From positions 241,882-305,881 of the forward strand of contig QPFY01000021.1 of NCBI GenBank assembly GCA_003665825.1: 64,000 nucleotides of DNA, given 5' to 3'. The position numbers and the translations under genes were made by a program. The notes under the pieces are model-generated. The model saw only the letters and a program-made list of their open reading frames with translations, made no database searches and was not told the origin of the DNA. This DNA comes from Microbotryum silenes-acaulis (lineage: Eukaryota; Basidiomycota; Microbotryomycetes; Microbotryales; Microbotryaceae). Of the stretch, positions 40,741-52,400 are shown piece by piece (position 1 is the first letter of the stretch; each line of letters begins with the position of its first letter).

Positions 40741-42736
40741 GATGTCCGACCAGGCACCGCCTGATCCGGGCCGCGGCCCTCCGGAGCCGGCAGCGACGGG
40801 ACAACCACGTGGTGACGCGGGGGCGGAAGCCGATGCCGCCGAGGGACCAGCGAACCCCGGCCTAGCGCTGTACCAGGAAAAGTGTGATGAAGAAAAGAAG
40901 AGGAAAGAGGATGTCGCAAGAATCCTGAAGATGATCAGTGTCAAAGATGGCACACGCCAGGGCACCCGCATCCTTGTGCTCAAAGACGCACTCGGCTTCG
41001 GCAAGGACCGGGCCACCTCCCTGCGCTTCAGCGCACTCAATGCAACGAAACCAATTACCGACACGTCTGGTGCCGTTCTGGAAGTCACGTTCGAACACAC
41101 CGGCGTGGCCACCGAACGCGAGAAGTCCGAGTTGTACTCGAAGGTGCTCCGTACCCTGTCGCCCGACACGTCGTTGTGTTTTAACCTGCCCGCAGGAGTT
41201 GTCCTCCCGCCCGAGCTCCAGAAATACGCTCCAATCATCCATGGAGTCGCACCGGAATCGATCATCCAAAGCGGTAACACCCGGTTCAAGTTCGTGGTGC
41301 GCTGCGCTAGCGCAGCGGCGCTCGACCAAGTCCACGACGCGGCGACCAAGATCGAGTGGAAACGCTCCTTTGCCCAAGTCCGCAAGCACTTGGCATTCGT
41401 CAAAAATGTCGTCGAACTGCGTTTCATTATCAGTCCTGAGGCCGAATACACGAACGACGACCTCTGGAACAAACTGCAAGGCGTCGTCGCCAAGCTTACC
41501 GGGGACGGCCACAAGTGCGACTTGCTCCAACTCCAGCAGCCTCTAACGGTCGTTCAAGGCTCGTACCTCGTCGCTCGAGGAAACTACGCGGCCATCGTCC
41601 AGTTCGACGACGACGACCTGTTCAAGAACAACGGTGCTCAACTTCGGCAGGTTCTACCAACGAGGATCGACCTTCGGGGACGACTCGCAACACTCACGCC
41701 CCTTCGCCACGACTACGAGGCCGAAGCCTCGTGCCGCCGATGCGGCTTTGTAGGCCACTCCGACAACTGCGTTCAAAAGCCGGTCCAGCGTCAGCAGGCC
41801 TCCCAGAAAAACAACAACAACCAAAGGCCCCAGGCCGAGCCCCAAAGCAACATCGAGCAAACCTCGACCCCCCAAAAACAACGCAGAGGTGATGTAGCCT
41901 CTCCCTCTCCCCCAATGTCTCCTGTCGCATCCAAGCGTTCAAAGAAGAACGCATCTCCCACAAGGGACACTAACAACTCACCACGAGTCTACCCTACTCG
42001 TTCACAAAGCTCTACACCCATAGCATCCGCCCCTCGCGGTTTTATCGTCGCCGCAAACCCATTCGCAAGTCTGGCCGGCGACGTAGCCGAGGAGGCGCAG
42101 GAGGAGCCCGCTCAGGCCCTCGAGGACGACGAGGACGCGATGAGCGTAGTCGAGGCACAGCTGGAACAACAGCAGGAAGTGCCGCCGCTGGAGCTTTCGG
42201 ATCTGTCGGATCTGCAGGACCGCGGAGCGGAGGGGAACCAGGGGGAACACACGGAGACGAGTGACGCGGAAGAAGGGGAATCGCAGTCGGCCGAGACGGG
42301 GTCTGTGCCTGAGATTGTTTCGACGACTCCTGAGCATACCCCTGAGCTGACGCGCTCCCGATCGGCCAGTCACCATCAGCTTGATATGGACGGCCTTCCC
42401 GACGACTGGATGAATCGTGTGTCGGATCGCGAGCGCAAACAGGATGCTGGTCTATACGATGAGATCACCGAGTTGGACCGCACCCCGTCTGTGACCGGTT
42501 GGATGCCTTTGCCGTCTCCAGGTCCAGTGTTTGATCCCGAGCCCGAGCCCAAGCAGGAGGTGGACGAAGGAAGTTCCCAGGGTCTTCGCCGGTCCGAGCG
42601 TATCCAGCGTCTCACCAGCATCGCGCGCACATCGGACTGGAACGAATCAACTGCTGCGGACCCGCTCCCCTCACCCACATTCGGACCTATGTTGTCCATC
42701 AAGGGAGCTGCTGCTGCAACGAAGGCGCGATCGTAA
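40741..42736 (+). CDS. LINE-B ORF1, nucleic-acid-binding Gag-like protein
   Basis: About 665 codons from ATG 40741 (MSDQAPPDPGRGPPEP...). The frame is open further up to 40559, but that part lies over tRNA-Phe and is unlikely to be coding. Architecture: Pro/Ala-rich N terminus; a Lys/Glu-rich helix (YQEKCDEEKKRKEDVARIL); a folded central region of about 280 residues; one zinc-knuckle-like CRRCGFVGHSDNC; then a long Gln-, Ser/Pro- and Glu-rich tail. This matches LINE ORF1 proteins that coat element RNA, though the central fold is not one I can name. The stop TAA (42734-42736) shares its last A with the ORF2 ATG (TAATG). No interruption seen. Confidence 0.85.
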
Positions 42737-45700
42737 TGATTGAGTTCATCATCATGACCTGGAACGTCAACAGGGGCTTCAATACCCCTGAACGACGTTG
42801 TCTGCTTCTTTCGTATCTCACTTCGCTCACACCTCCCCCTTCTGCTATCCTTCTCCAGGAACACAATGTTCCTAAATCACGACAATCTCACATACGCCAC
42901 GAGTACGCCCAGTCCCACCAGGGCGAGGCCTACTTTTCTCAACACTGCCTCACTTTGATTCCAAGCTCTTCTCCTCTTCTCGGTGGTCATTGTCGCACGC
43001 GTCAGTCTCTTGGCGGGCGCTTACTCGTGACCACCTTCGATGTGCGGGGTTCGACGGACGTCGTCGAACTCAACAATATCTACGCTCCGGTTCAACCCGC
43101 CGAGCGCCTCCTCTTCTTCACCTCCCTTCACTTTCGGGCGACCGTCTCCTCTCACATTCGGGTCATCGCGGGCGATCTCAACGACTGCCCTATCCCCGCG
43201 GTGGATCGAGTGCGACAGGTGGACCGCCCGAACACCCACCACTGGCCCGCGCTTATGTCTCGGCTCGACGGGGCGTACACGGATGCCATTCGGCTCATGC
43301 ACCCACTGTCGCCGGCGACCACGCGCCCGCATCTCAGCAAGGACGGCCGGCTCATTTCGCGCGCGCGCATCGACTTTGTTCTGGTGCAGCGGCGACACGA
43401 GCGACGGATTGTTTCTGCTTCCACTCTGTACAATATCTCTCGATCCATGTCGGATCATCGACCGGTTACGGTCACATTTAGGCTGCGCGCAAGTGGTGCC
43501 GAGGTCGAAGCGGAGCTCTGCCTTCCCCAGGCGGCTCATTTTCTGACCCGCATCAACTCGTCGACCTTCAAACACGCCGAGTTTAAGGAGTTCGTCACTC
43601 CTCTCCTTGAGCAAGCACCGTCTGGGGATCCGGTCGCGGACCTTCAGCGCGTACTCTCGGAGTCTCGGGTCCAAGCTCTCGAGCTGTCTCGGCGTCTGTT
43701 TCGGGAGCGCAACGCTCTCGAGATGATGCTGGTATCTCGACTGCAGGACATTGAGTCTCGTCGGGTGATGAGCCCCTTTGACGTCATCGACTGGACGAAC
43801 ACCCACGACGCTCTCACCAAACTTGTGAACGAGCGAGCAAGGCAGTCCCGGATCAGGGCGCACGTGCCCGAGATTGCATCCGAGGAACGTCTCAGTCGTC
43901 CGGTTCATGCCAAACTGGCTGCTCGGTCCCGGGATGTGAAGTTTCAGAGTATCCGGCTCGCTGATGGCGAGCTCACCACTGACATTGAGCGCGCGCTCGA
44001 GCACACCCATTCTCATTTCCAGCAGCACTACCTTGTCGAAGCGAAGGATCCGGAACAGGTCGTGACGATGCGGGATGAGCTCTTGGGACCCATCAGATCA
44101 GCAAGACCTTGTGACGACCCGCTTTCCGACGCTCGCTTCCTTCGGCGCTTCTCGAATTCGCACGTCGACATTCTTGCCGAGCCCATCAGCGAGGCCGAGG
44201 TGCTCGCAGCGATTCGAACCACGCACGAAGGTCGATCTCCGGGTCCTTCAGGGGTCCCCTATGAGATGTATCGAGCCTGCCCCTTGCTTTGGGCCCCTCT
44301 CTTGACTCGAGCCTACAACGAGCTGATTACTCGAGGCTCCCTTACTCCACAACAGAGCCAGGCGAATGTGCGCCTCTTGTTCAAACACAACAAACCTGGT
44401 GCAGCGCGGTGCGACCTCAAATCGTATCGTCCGATCACCTTGCGGGAATGCGACTACAAGATCTTCACCAAGGTCTACGTGGCTCGTCTGAACCGGATCC
44501 TCCCCGATGTTCTTCCGGCCGGACAGCATGGGTTCGTCAAGGGGCGAAGACCAGCGGACGCGGCTTTGCATCTGAGGCTCCTGATCGACGAGATTAGGGG
44601 TCGTGGGGCAGAGTTCCCGACAGCAGCGCTCCTCTCCCTGGATCAGAGCTCGGCTTACGACATGGTCGAGCACGATTGGGTCTTTGCGGTGTTTGAGGCT
44701 CTCGGCGCGCTGGAATCTTTCCAGCGCATCTTGCGGATGCTCTACAACGGCAAGACGTCCACAGCGCGGTACATTGTCAACGGTTTCCTTACCGAGACGG
44801 TGCGACTCCTGTGCGGTCTTGGCCAGGGCGATCCTCTCTCTTCTTCTGTCTGGGATGTGGTATTCCAACCCTTCCTTGATCCTCTCAGTCGACGCAACAT
44901 TGCGCTGACTATCACTCTTCCGGAGCTGGCTCCTCGTCCGCAGACTCGATGCATCACCAATTTGGCGTTCGCGGATGACGCCGTCGTCGCTGTCGCTGGA
45001 CCGGAAGCTATTGCTTCGCTCGGGATTGGCGACTCGCGACGAACGGCCGTCTAAACACCGACAAAACCGTGGTGATGCCATTGGGCGCGACGTTGTGGGA
45101 TCGCGCGGACTTGTCCAAACTGTCATTCGTGGCACCGGACGAGTCTCTTCCCTGGATCGGTCTCCAGTTTGCGCCTGACGGCAACAACAGGCTGGGATTC
45201 CATGATCTTGAGCGAAGGGTCGATCGAGTGATTCTCTCGGTGCGCGACCGATGGATGACGCATCATACCCGGGCTTTCTATCTCAACCGCTACGGCATCT
45301 CCAAGGTGCTGCACTCTCTCTCCGCCGACGTACCGCCATCCGACGTGATCAAGGTGATCGAGCGCAAGCTTGCCGACTTTGTGAAGGGAGGACCGCGGCG
45401 CAGCGACTACAAGCAATCGGTCGTCTTCACGGCACGGGCGCGAGGTGGTCTCAGCGTCGTGAGCATCCAAGATGTGGTGGATTCAGTCTCGGTACGGATT
45501 TGGGACGTGCTGGCCGGCGGGTCAACTGCGATTTGGAGCGATCTGGCTCGGAGTTCCATCCGGCGAGCGCTTCCGACCTTTGACTTTGCTACGGATCTGT
45601 GGACGTGGAGGAACGCCGACGCACCCCGGGAGCTACATCCCCGCTGGCGAGCGGTGCTCTCGGTCGCTGAACGCTACCCTGCCGTCGTCGATCCTGCCAA

Positions 45701-45902
45701 ACTTTCGGTCTCCAATTTTCTTTCTCTTTCGCCCCTCCAACCTGGTCTGCATGACTCGCGGGCGTTCTCGGAGCAGGATAAGCGTTTGGCGAAGCTTTTC
45801 AGTTTCGAACGCACCATCGCTGACATCTATGCGCGAGCCCAATACCCCGCAGCTCCAACGGTGCCCTGGACCCCTGAGAAGCATCCCCAAGGCGACGGCT
45901 CG
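42736..45902 (+). pseudogene. LINE-B copy 1 ORF2 (endonuclease-RT), frameshifted and 3'-truncated
   Basis: Starts at the ATG of the TAATG junction. Endonuclease: MTWNVNRGF, LLQEHN, NIYAPVQ, IAGDLNDCP, RIDFVL and SDHRPV, the APE blocks with their catalytic Asn, Glu, Asp and His. Linker, then RT: GRSPGPSGVPYEMYRA, YRPITL with CDYKIFTKV, ALLSLDQSSAYDMVEH (motif A Asp), GLGQGDPLSSSVW, and LAFADDAVVAVAG (motif C). The frame ends at 45054 after SLGIGDSRRTAV. The next frame continues without loss ([19 protein letters not shown]...), so one base is missing or recoded near 45022. It then runs through [13 protein letters not shown] to HPQGDGS, where the gypsy LTR starts. Copy 2 has the identical frameshift. 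Confidence 0.88.
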
Positions 45903-46465
45903 TGACAGGCGACGTCCGCAGGGATGACGTCGTCTACACGCGTTGGTGCGAGGGGGTGGGATTTCAGGAAGCGTCGGCTGTTGCGGCGGCAGTCGACAGA
46001 GGATCAACCGAGGAGGGGAGTTGGTCGAGAGGCTCGCAGGAAATCAAGTATAACGGACTTAATTCCCAAACGATCGACAAGAAGAGGAAGGGCAACAAAA
46101 CAAGAAGAGCGGACCAAGCTCCGGGGGAAGGTGCTAAGACAAAAAGGAAGGGACTGCTCCAGGCACAGAGGGGACTTAGCCAAATCAACCACTCCAAGAG
46201 GTCGCCTCAGGGGTAAAAAGGATTGCTCGCGGGAGCACCGGTAAAAACCCTGAAGCCGCGCCTCGGCTAACAAAAAGATAAAACAAACCAAAAGAAGATT
46301 GCGCTCTGGGCGCATCGAACCCTCAACCACCGAGTGCGCGCCCACGCGCCTCACGCCTACGCCATCACGCCGACGATGCTTGAAACAAGGCAAGCATCCG
46401 GTCAAGTCAACTCTACCCACATATAGCCTTGGGGGCTTCCTTCGAGTATTGCTGTCATCCTGACA
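45903..46465 (-). repeat. gypsy 3' LTR (left)
   Basis: 563 bp. Differs from the right LTR by gagttgg/gagtcgg, ctccggggg/ctcccgggg and tgctcgc/tgcttgc. Contains a tRNA-like segment at 46300-46380. Confidence 0.92.
46300..46380 (-). other. tRNA-like Pol III promoter segment within the gypsy LTR
   Basis: On the minus strand the segment has an A-box-like TGGCGTAGGC (46364-46355) and a B-box-like GGTTCGATGCG (46321-46311) spaced about as in a tRNA gene, followed by T-rich TTTTATCTTTTT. The stems are imperfect, so it is not a functional tRNA. The same layout recurs in the right LTR (53145-53225) and, diverged, in LTR-A (53613-53692). Confidence 0.45.
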
Positions 46466-46486
46466 CTGTCCCCCCCAGAAGGAAGT

Positions 46487-49400
46487 CTACCGTGCGACGA
46501 GGCGGCGGTTCGAGCGATCGAGGCGTGCAAAGTAGGCGTCGAGGACGGACGGATGGTCCAGGCGAAGGGACTGCTCCGACATCCAAGTATCGTCGGTGTC
46601 GTTACGGCCTACCCATCGAACCAAGAACGAACGAGCGCCCCGAGCATTCCGCCGATCGCGAACAATCCGTTCCGGAATCGCAGAGTTGTCGGCCGCGTCG
46701 GCTACATCTTCGACAAAAAGAACTGCGGGGTCACGCCCAGGGAACCTTTCAGCATCATTCTCAATGTAAGGCCGAAGGAGTCGAGCATGGAAGCGATTGT
46801 GCACTCGCGACATCGCTGGAGGGAGCTCGAGGTCGTAGCTGGATGTTGCCGGAATTGCCGCTCGAATACGGAAAGGGCCGATGTAGCGCGGCAACAACTT
46901 CGACTTCATCCCTTCAGGAACTGCCAGATTCTTTGTCGAAAGGTAGACGTAACTGCCGGTCCGAAAGGCGGGGTCATCCGGGCGTCGACGCTTGTTGGCC
47001 TGATATGACTGGTCGAGGCGTGCTCCAATGATCGCATCCGTCACATCGAGGTTCCGTAATTGTCGGATCCGAGCAAACGCTTCCGCACGAGGGACATCCG
47101 AAACAGGCCAGGAATCGGTGGGCCATTGTCGAGGAAGGTAGCCGTAGGTCGCCTCAAAAGCCGACAGAGACGTGGACACAGCAACAGAAGAGTTAAGAGC
47201 GAACTCAGCTTCAACAAGACGAGATGCCCAAGCCTCGTGGTTTGACGACACCATGATCCGCAGCGTTTGGGTGACCATCTTGATCCGATTCTCGCTCGAT
47301 CCGTCCGTCTCGGGGTGTGCCGCGGTTGACATTCGCAAGACGGCGCCAACCTTTGCCTGCAATGCCCGCCAAAACTGCGAGGTGAACTTGGGATCGCGGT
47401 CGGAAACGATGGCTGAAGGCGTCCCATGCAGTCGAAAGATGGTGGCGTAGTACTTCTCGGCAACGAGCTCAGAGTCGGCGTCGGCTGGGAGGGGAATTAG
47501 GTGGACCATCTTTCCCCAAGTGTCAGTGACCACCATGATTTGAGCGACCATCATCCCTTCGAACTCGACCGGAGGCAGTCCTGTCATGAAGTCGATCGCC
47601 ACTTGTTCCCAAGGACCGGAGGGGATCGGCATTGGGTGCAGTCGGCCATAGGGAACTTGAGTGGACGCCTTGCCGCGGGCACAGTCTTCGCAGGAACGGC
47701 AGAACTCAGCGCAATCGGCAGACATGGACGACCACCAATACAAAGGACGTATGGCGGCCAAGGTGATGCGATGTCCCGCGTGCCCGACGCTCCGATGTAT
47801 CTCCGAAAGCACGAGCTCGCGCAGCGACGGGACCTTGTCGGAATCGACGACGCCGGTAGCGAGACCACGAGGCACAAACAGGGAAAGAGACTCATCTGGA
47901 TGTACACGCAAGATCCTCCCTTCCTCGGTCACCCGAAACATAGGCCATGATATTGGGTCGGTAATGATGACCTGGGCTTGCGAATCGTTGGCGTATGCTC
48001 GGATGATGGTGTCGAGGAAGGGTTGGGGCAGTGGATCAGGCGGTCGATGGACTACAGGGGCTTCATTGACCTCATCGGTGGCGACTCCCAACAAATCGAG
48101 TTCGTCGGCGTCGGCATCGACCGGAATGGGCGGGTCGTTGGCCGGGGCCGCAGCGATAGCGTGAACTCGATTGACGACGATGGGAGGAGGAAGGGGGCCG
48201 GTAGACAAATCGACGGCGTCCATTATGTTCTCGGCGAGGTGATGGGAACCGGGAGAGCCTGCATTGTAACCGTGTCCCCAGGGCCCGAAGGCACAATCAA
48301 CAGCCGGCAACCGATCGTGCGAAGGTGAGGTGTAAGGATGTTCCTCGAGGAGGCTCTCACCGGGCGTAGTGAACTCGTGGCATTCTTCCTTCAAGAACAA
48401 ATTCCCTAATTCCTGTCCATTCACGTCCTCGTCTTGCGATTCCTCCTTGAACGCGTAGTATCCGGGAGAACCTGCCTCACCATCCTGGCCTTGGGGCCCG
48501 AGGGCAAAATCAACAGGAGGCAACCGATCGGGAGATGGTGAGGTGGGAGGACGTTCCTCGGGGAGGCTCTCACCGGGTGTAGTGAATTCGTGGCGTTCTC
48601 CATCAAAGAACATGTCCTCCAACTCATTCTCCTTGACCTGATCCTCGTGTGAACCCTCCTTGACCTCCCACAGACGCGACAACGAATCGGCTAAGGAATT
48701 GTTTTTGCCCGCGATGAATTCGAATTCGAAGTCGAAACGGCTGAGTTCGAGACACATGCGGATGTGCCGAGGCGTCTGGCGCAGTTTTTGGGTTTTTATT
48801 GTGCGAAGGGCCTGATGGTCGGTGACGATGACAAAGGGATAACCGATCAAGTGCTGCTCGAACGCCCGACACGCCGAGACGACAGCCAAGAACTCTTTAT
48901 CAGTGACATGATAGTTGAGCTGAGCGCCGTTGAACTTAGCGGAAAAGAATCGCGTAGGAACGGCCTGCGAACGGGTGGGACCGGACGCCAGACAAGCGCC
49001 AATGCCAACCCGACTGGCATCCGTGAACAGGTACATCTTGTGCTCGCCCGAGGTGATCTTGGCGCCGTCGATCGGTCGCAGTGTTGCTGGCACGAGGGAC
49101 TTGACGGTATCGAAAGCCTGCTGTTCTCGCTCGTTCCAACGCCACGATGTCGATTGCGCCAACAACGCGGTGATTGGCTCCAAGATCGTCGAGAGGTGCG
49201 ATAGGTGATCTCGCATCCAATTGACGGTGCCGAGGAAACGCTGGATGTCGCACTTGTTGCAAGGGATCGGCCACTGACGGATACGCGCCCACTTGGCGGG
49301 GTCGACTTCGATGCCGTCGTCGGAGATGATGGTGCCCAAGGAATCCAACGACTTTGAGAACCACTCGGATTTCTTGGATCCTAAGTAGAACCGGTAGTGT

Positions 49401-52400
49401 CTCAAGGTCATCAGCAGGATCTCGATGTGTCTCAAGTGCGCGCGACGGGTATCGGAATGGACGTGAACATTGTCGAAAAAGATCTTGGCGAACGAGAGAC
49501 ACGGTTGGAACATCGCCGAGGTCAAGAGGTTAAGGGTATTGGGCGCATTGGTGTCACCAAACTGCATGACCCGCGACATGTACGTGCCTGTCACCGTTGC
49601 GAAGCCGGTGCGATCGATGTGCTCCGGTATGACCCGAACCTGCTCAAATGCCGCGGCCACGTCGAATTTGGACCGATAGCGCGATCGAGCCACCTCGTAT
49701 CGAACATTGGTCATGTCCGGGATGGGCGAAAAACGCTTGGCGGTGTTGCTGTTGCGCGCGCGGAGGTCGATCACGAAACGAGCCATCTGGGAGTTCTTCT
49801 TCGGAATCGCAAAGACCGGAGCCGCAGAATCGATCGGACCCGAAACCCAAAATCGACCACGAGTGTACTTAGCTGAGTGTTCCGCCCACTGGCTCCGATA
49901 TTTGTCGGCAAGGGGGTACACCCGGGGCTTGACCTTTTCGGTGGGATCGATCAACGGGATCTCGTGGTTAACTGGCCGGTACGGTGGGAGTCGATCCATC
50001 GGTAGCGAATCTACGAACACATCAGAAAATTTATCGAGTAAGGCAGCCAATCGTGTTCGTGCTTCGGACTCAGACAAATCCTCGAGGGCCGGATCGTCAA
50101 CGACGTCGAGCATTGGGTTGTGCGGCTCGAGACCAATGATCTCGTCGTCGGGGAGCAACCCAGGGTGATTGCAGCCAAGGGCAGAACCGGATAAGATAGG
50201 TGCTACGGTGACGGCTCGATCCCATTCGTGCATACCCTGGGCGACGGGTTGCGAAGGCCCGGGGCGCGCGACGGTGAAGGCGCCCCAACCCATGAGCATG
50301 CCTGTGTCCTTAAGAAACGGCAGCCCCAAGATGGCGTCGTACGCAGTTACACGGCAAACGAAGAACGGTCGCAAACCGAGGTCAAGGGCGCCGGACAAAA
50401 AGAAGGCGGTGGCAAACACGGCACATCGGTCGGACTTATCGTGGGTGCCGAGGCGCAAGTGCAGCGGCGCGGTCAAGCGAGCCGTCGCGAAGCTCGTGTC
50501 GGCCCGCACCACCTCCTGGTCCACCAAGTCCACCTCGGACCCAGAATCGATCAAACATCGCAAGACCCTTCCGGAAGGCAGCGTCCACGCGATGACGTTG
50601 CGGGCGCGCGCAATGGCTGGCTCGACAGGTCGGTCGGGTTCGTTGATGTCGCTCAGGGATGCAGCGGACGCCAAGAGAGACACACCCGACGGTACAGGAA
50701 TCTGGAGAGAGCTCACCGAAGCAGTCCTTTCCGCCTTGCGAGACGACACCACTTCCAGCCCCCAATAACGACACAAGCGCGACGCGGCATCAGCGTAAGA
50801 CAAGACATCTTCCACCGCGTCAAACGCGATGTCAGCCCGGCTATCGTCGAGACGATGTCGATCTGCATCATTTGCCGGCACGGTTGGAGGCGAGCTACTT
50901 GATGAAGTCTGAACTTCAAAAGAAGAAAAGGCGACGTCTTTCGCTCGTCCAACTAGGTCTGCGGGTGGGCAAGATCGGTGCGTCACTAAGGCGGATGAGG
51001 AACTCGACGGTCGAGTCAAATCAGGCTCGAGGAGAAGGGGGAATCTCACCTGGGGGTCCTCAACGCCACCTGAGGCCGACGACCATTCGTCCTCGTCCAT
51101 GTCGGCAAAGGTGATCGCTGATATTTGGACGGTCGAGGGGGATTGTCGCTCCGCTGTACAATGCTGCGAGAAATGGCCGGCTTGACCGCAATTAAAACAT
51201 GCCATGCTGGCGGGTACCCCACCCGATGCCGGCGAGAACCACGTCTTCCGATCCTTCCACAGGTGGGCCTGTTGCCATTTACCGGCGCGGTCCATCCATC
51301 GAGCTCGACGGATCTGGGTACGCTCGTCGTCGTTTGCCGTGGACGGGGCGGTGCGTGGCGTTTTCGCAATTGCTCCATAAGTCGCAGTACGAATCGGCGG
51401 GGTTGCCACTGATGTCGTGCTGGTGTCGTCGGCAATGGCGGCCCAATCGGTAACCTCATCGAGGGACGGGACAGTTCGTCCGAACCTCCCTATAGTCACA
51501 AGTGAGTTATCCCGATATTCCCGTAGCATACCGGCCCGCACTTCCCGCTTAGCCCCATCACTCAGCGATTGATAAAAGGTGGTGGCGAGTTGAAGGGCCG
51601 AGAGGCTGAAGCTGGTGTTATTGTGCATAAACGCTCGGTACCGAGCACGCCATTCGCCCACATGGTCATAGGCACGAGACGCAGACTGACGGCACCCGTA
51701 GAAATCTTGGGACACTCGGTCGGCAAAGCCGGGATCCGGCCAACGACGTCCTACTGCTGTCATCAGTGACGTCCAGCAATGAGGTCGCTCGTCCCGGACC
51801 GCATCCGTCATCGTATCAACGGCCCAGTCGTGCGGAGACTGACGGCGCTGGGGCAATGTTGAACGAACGAATAAAGTCGCCACGAGCTGGATGACCCGGT
51901 CGGTGGTCGAAATGTCGCAAAGTAGAGACAAGTACGACTTCCCAAATGTAGTGAAAGTGACCAACCTATCCGGGTTATCCCCGGTCCAGAGCCCTTCCCG
52001 GTCGGGTAATGTCCCTCTCCAACGAGAGCTAATCACCGCCGGGGAAGGGCCGTCCCTTCGTGCGCTGTAAGATTCCCCCCCAGGGGTACGAGCAAGGGGG
52101 TCAGCGGTATTGCCTGAACGTCCCAAAAATGTGTGCGGGGGGACGTCCAGGGGGACCGATCTCACCGGCGTAAACTCCCCGGCCCGAGCTGCGGCTGGTT
52201 CAGAGAATCCGGCCCGCGCCACAGCTGGTTCAGGTGAGCTTTTCAGTAAACTCTCCACCAACTTCTCCAAGTGCTGAACGCGTTCCTCGGAGTCGATACG
52301 ACGTGCTTCGGATTCCTCGAGGCGGGTTTCGAGGGATGAGAGGGCGGTGGCGGTGTGGTACGCGTGTGGTGGCGGGGACTTAGGCGGTTTCGCGCGCCCG

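Larger units (their letters stand above)
40587..45902 (+). mobile_element. LINE-B copy 1 (ORF1 and ORF2, 3' end replaced by gypsy LTR)
   Basis: Non-LTR retrotransposon with ORF1, an APE-type endonuclease and RT. The 5' end is not fixed but must lie between tRNA-Phe (40586) and the ORF1 start at about 40741. The right side ends abruptly at 45902 inside ORF2 where a gypsy LTR begins. Positions 42754-45902 match 53748-56896 base for base without gaps, with only about eight substitutions found by eye. Confidence 0.85.

Noticed and set aside
43021..44028. 335-codon open frame on the minus strand
   Set aside because: Exactly antisense to LINE-B ORF2 endonuclease and linker; repeated at 54015-55022 in copy 2. 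GC-rich shadow frame with no motif.
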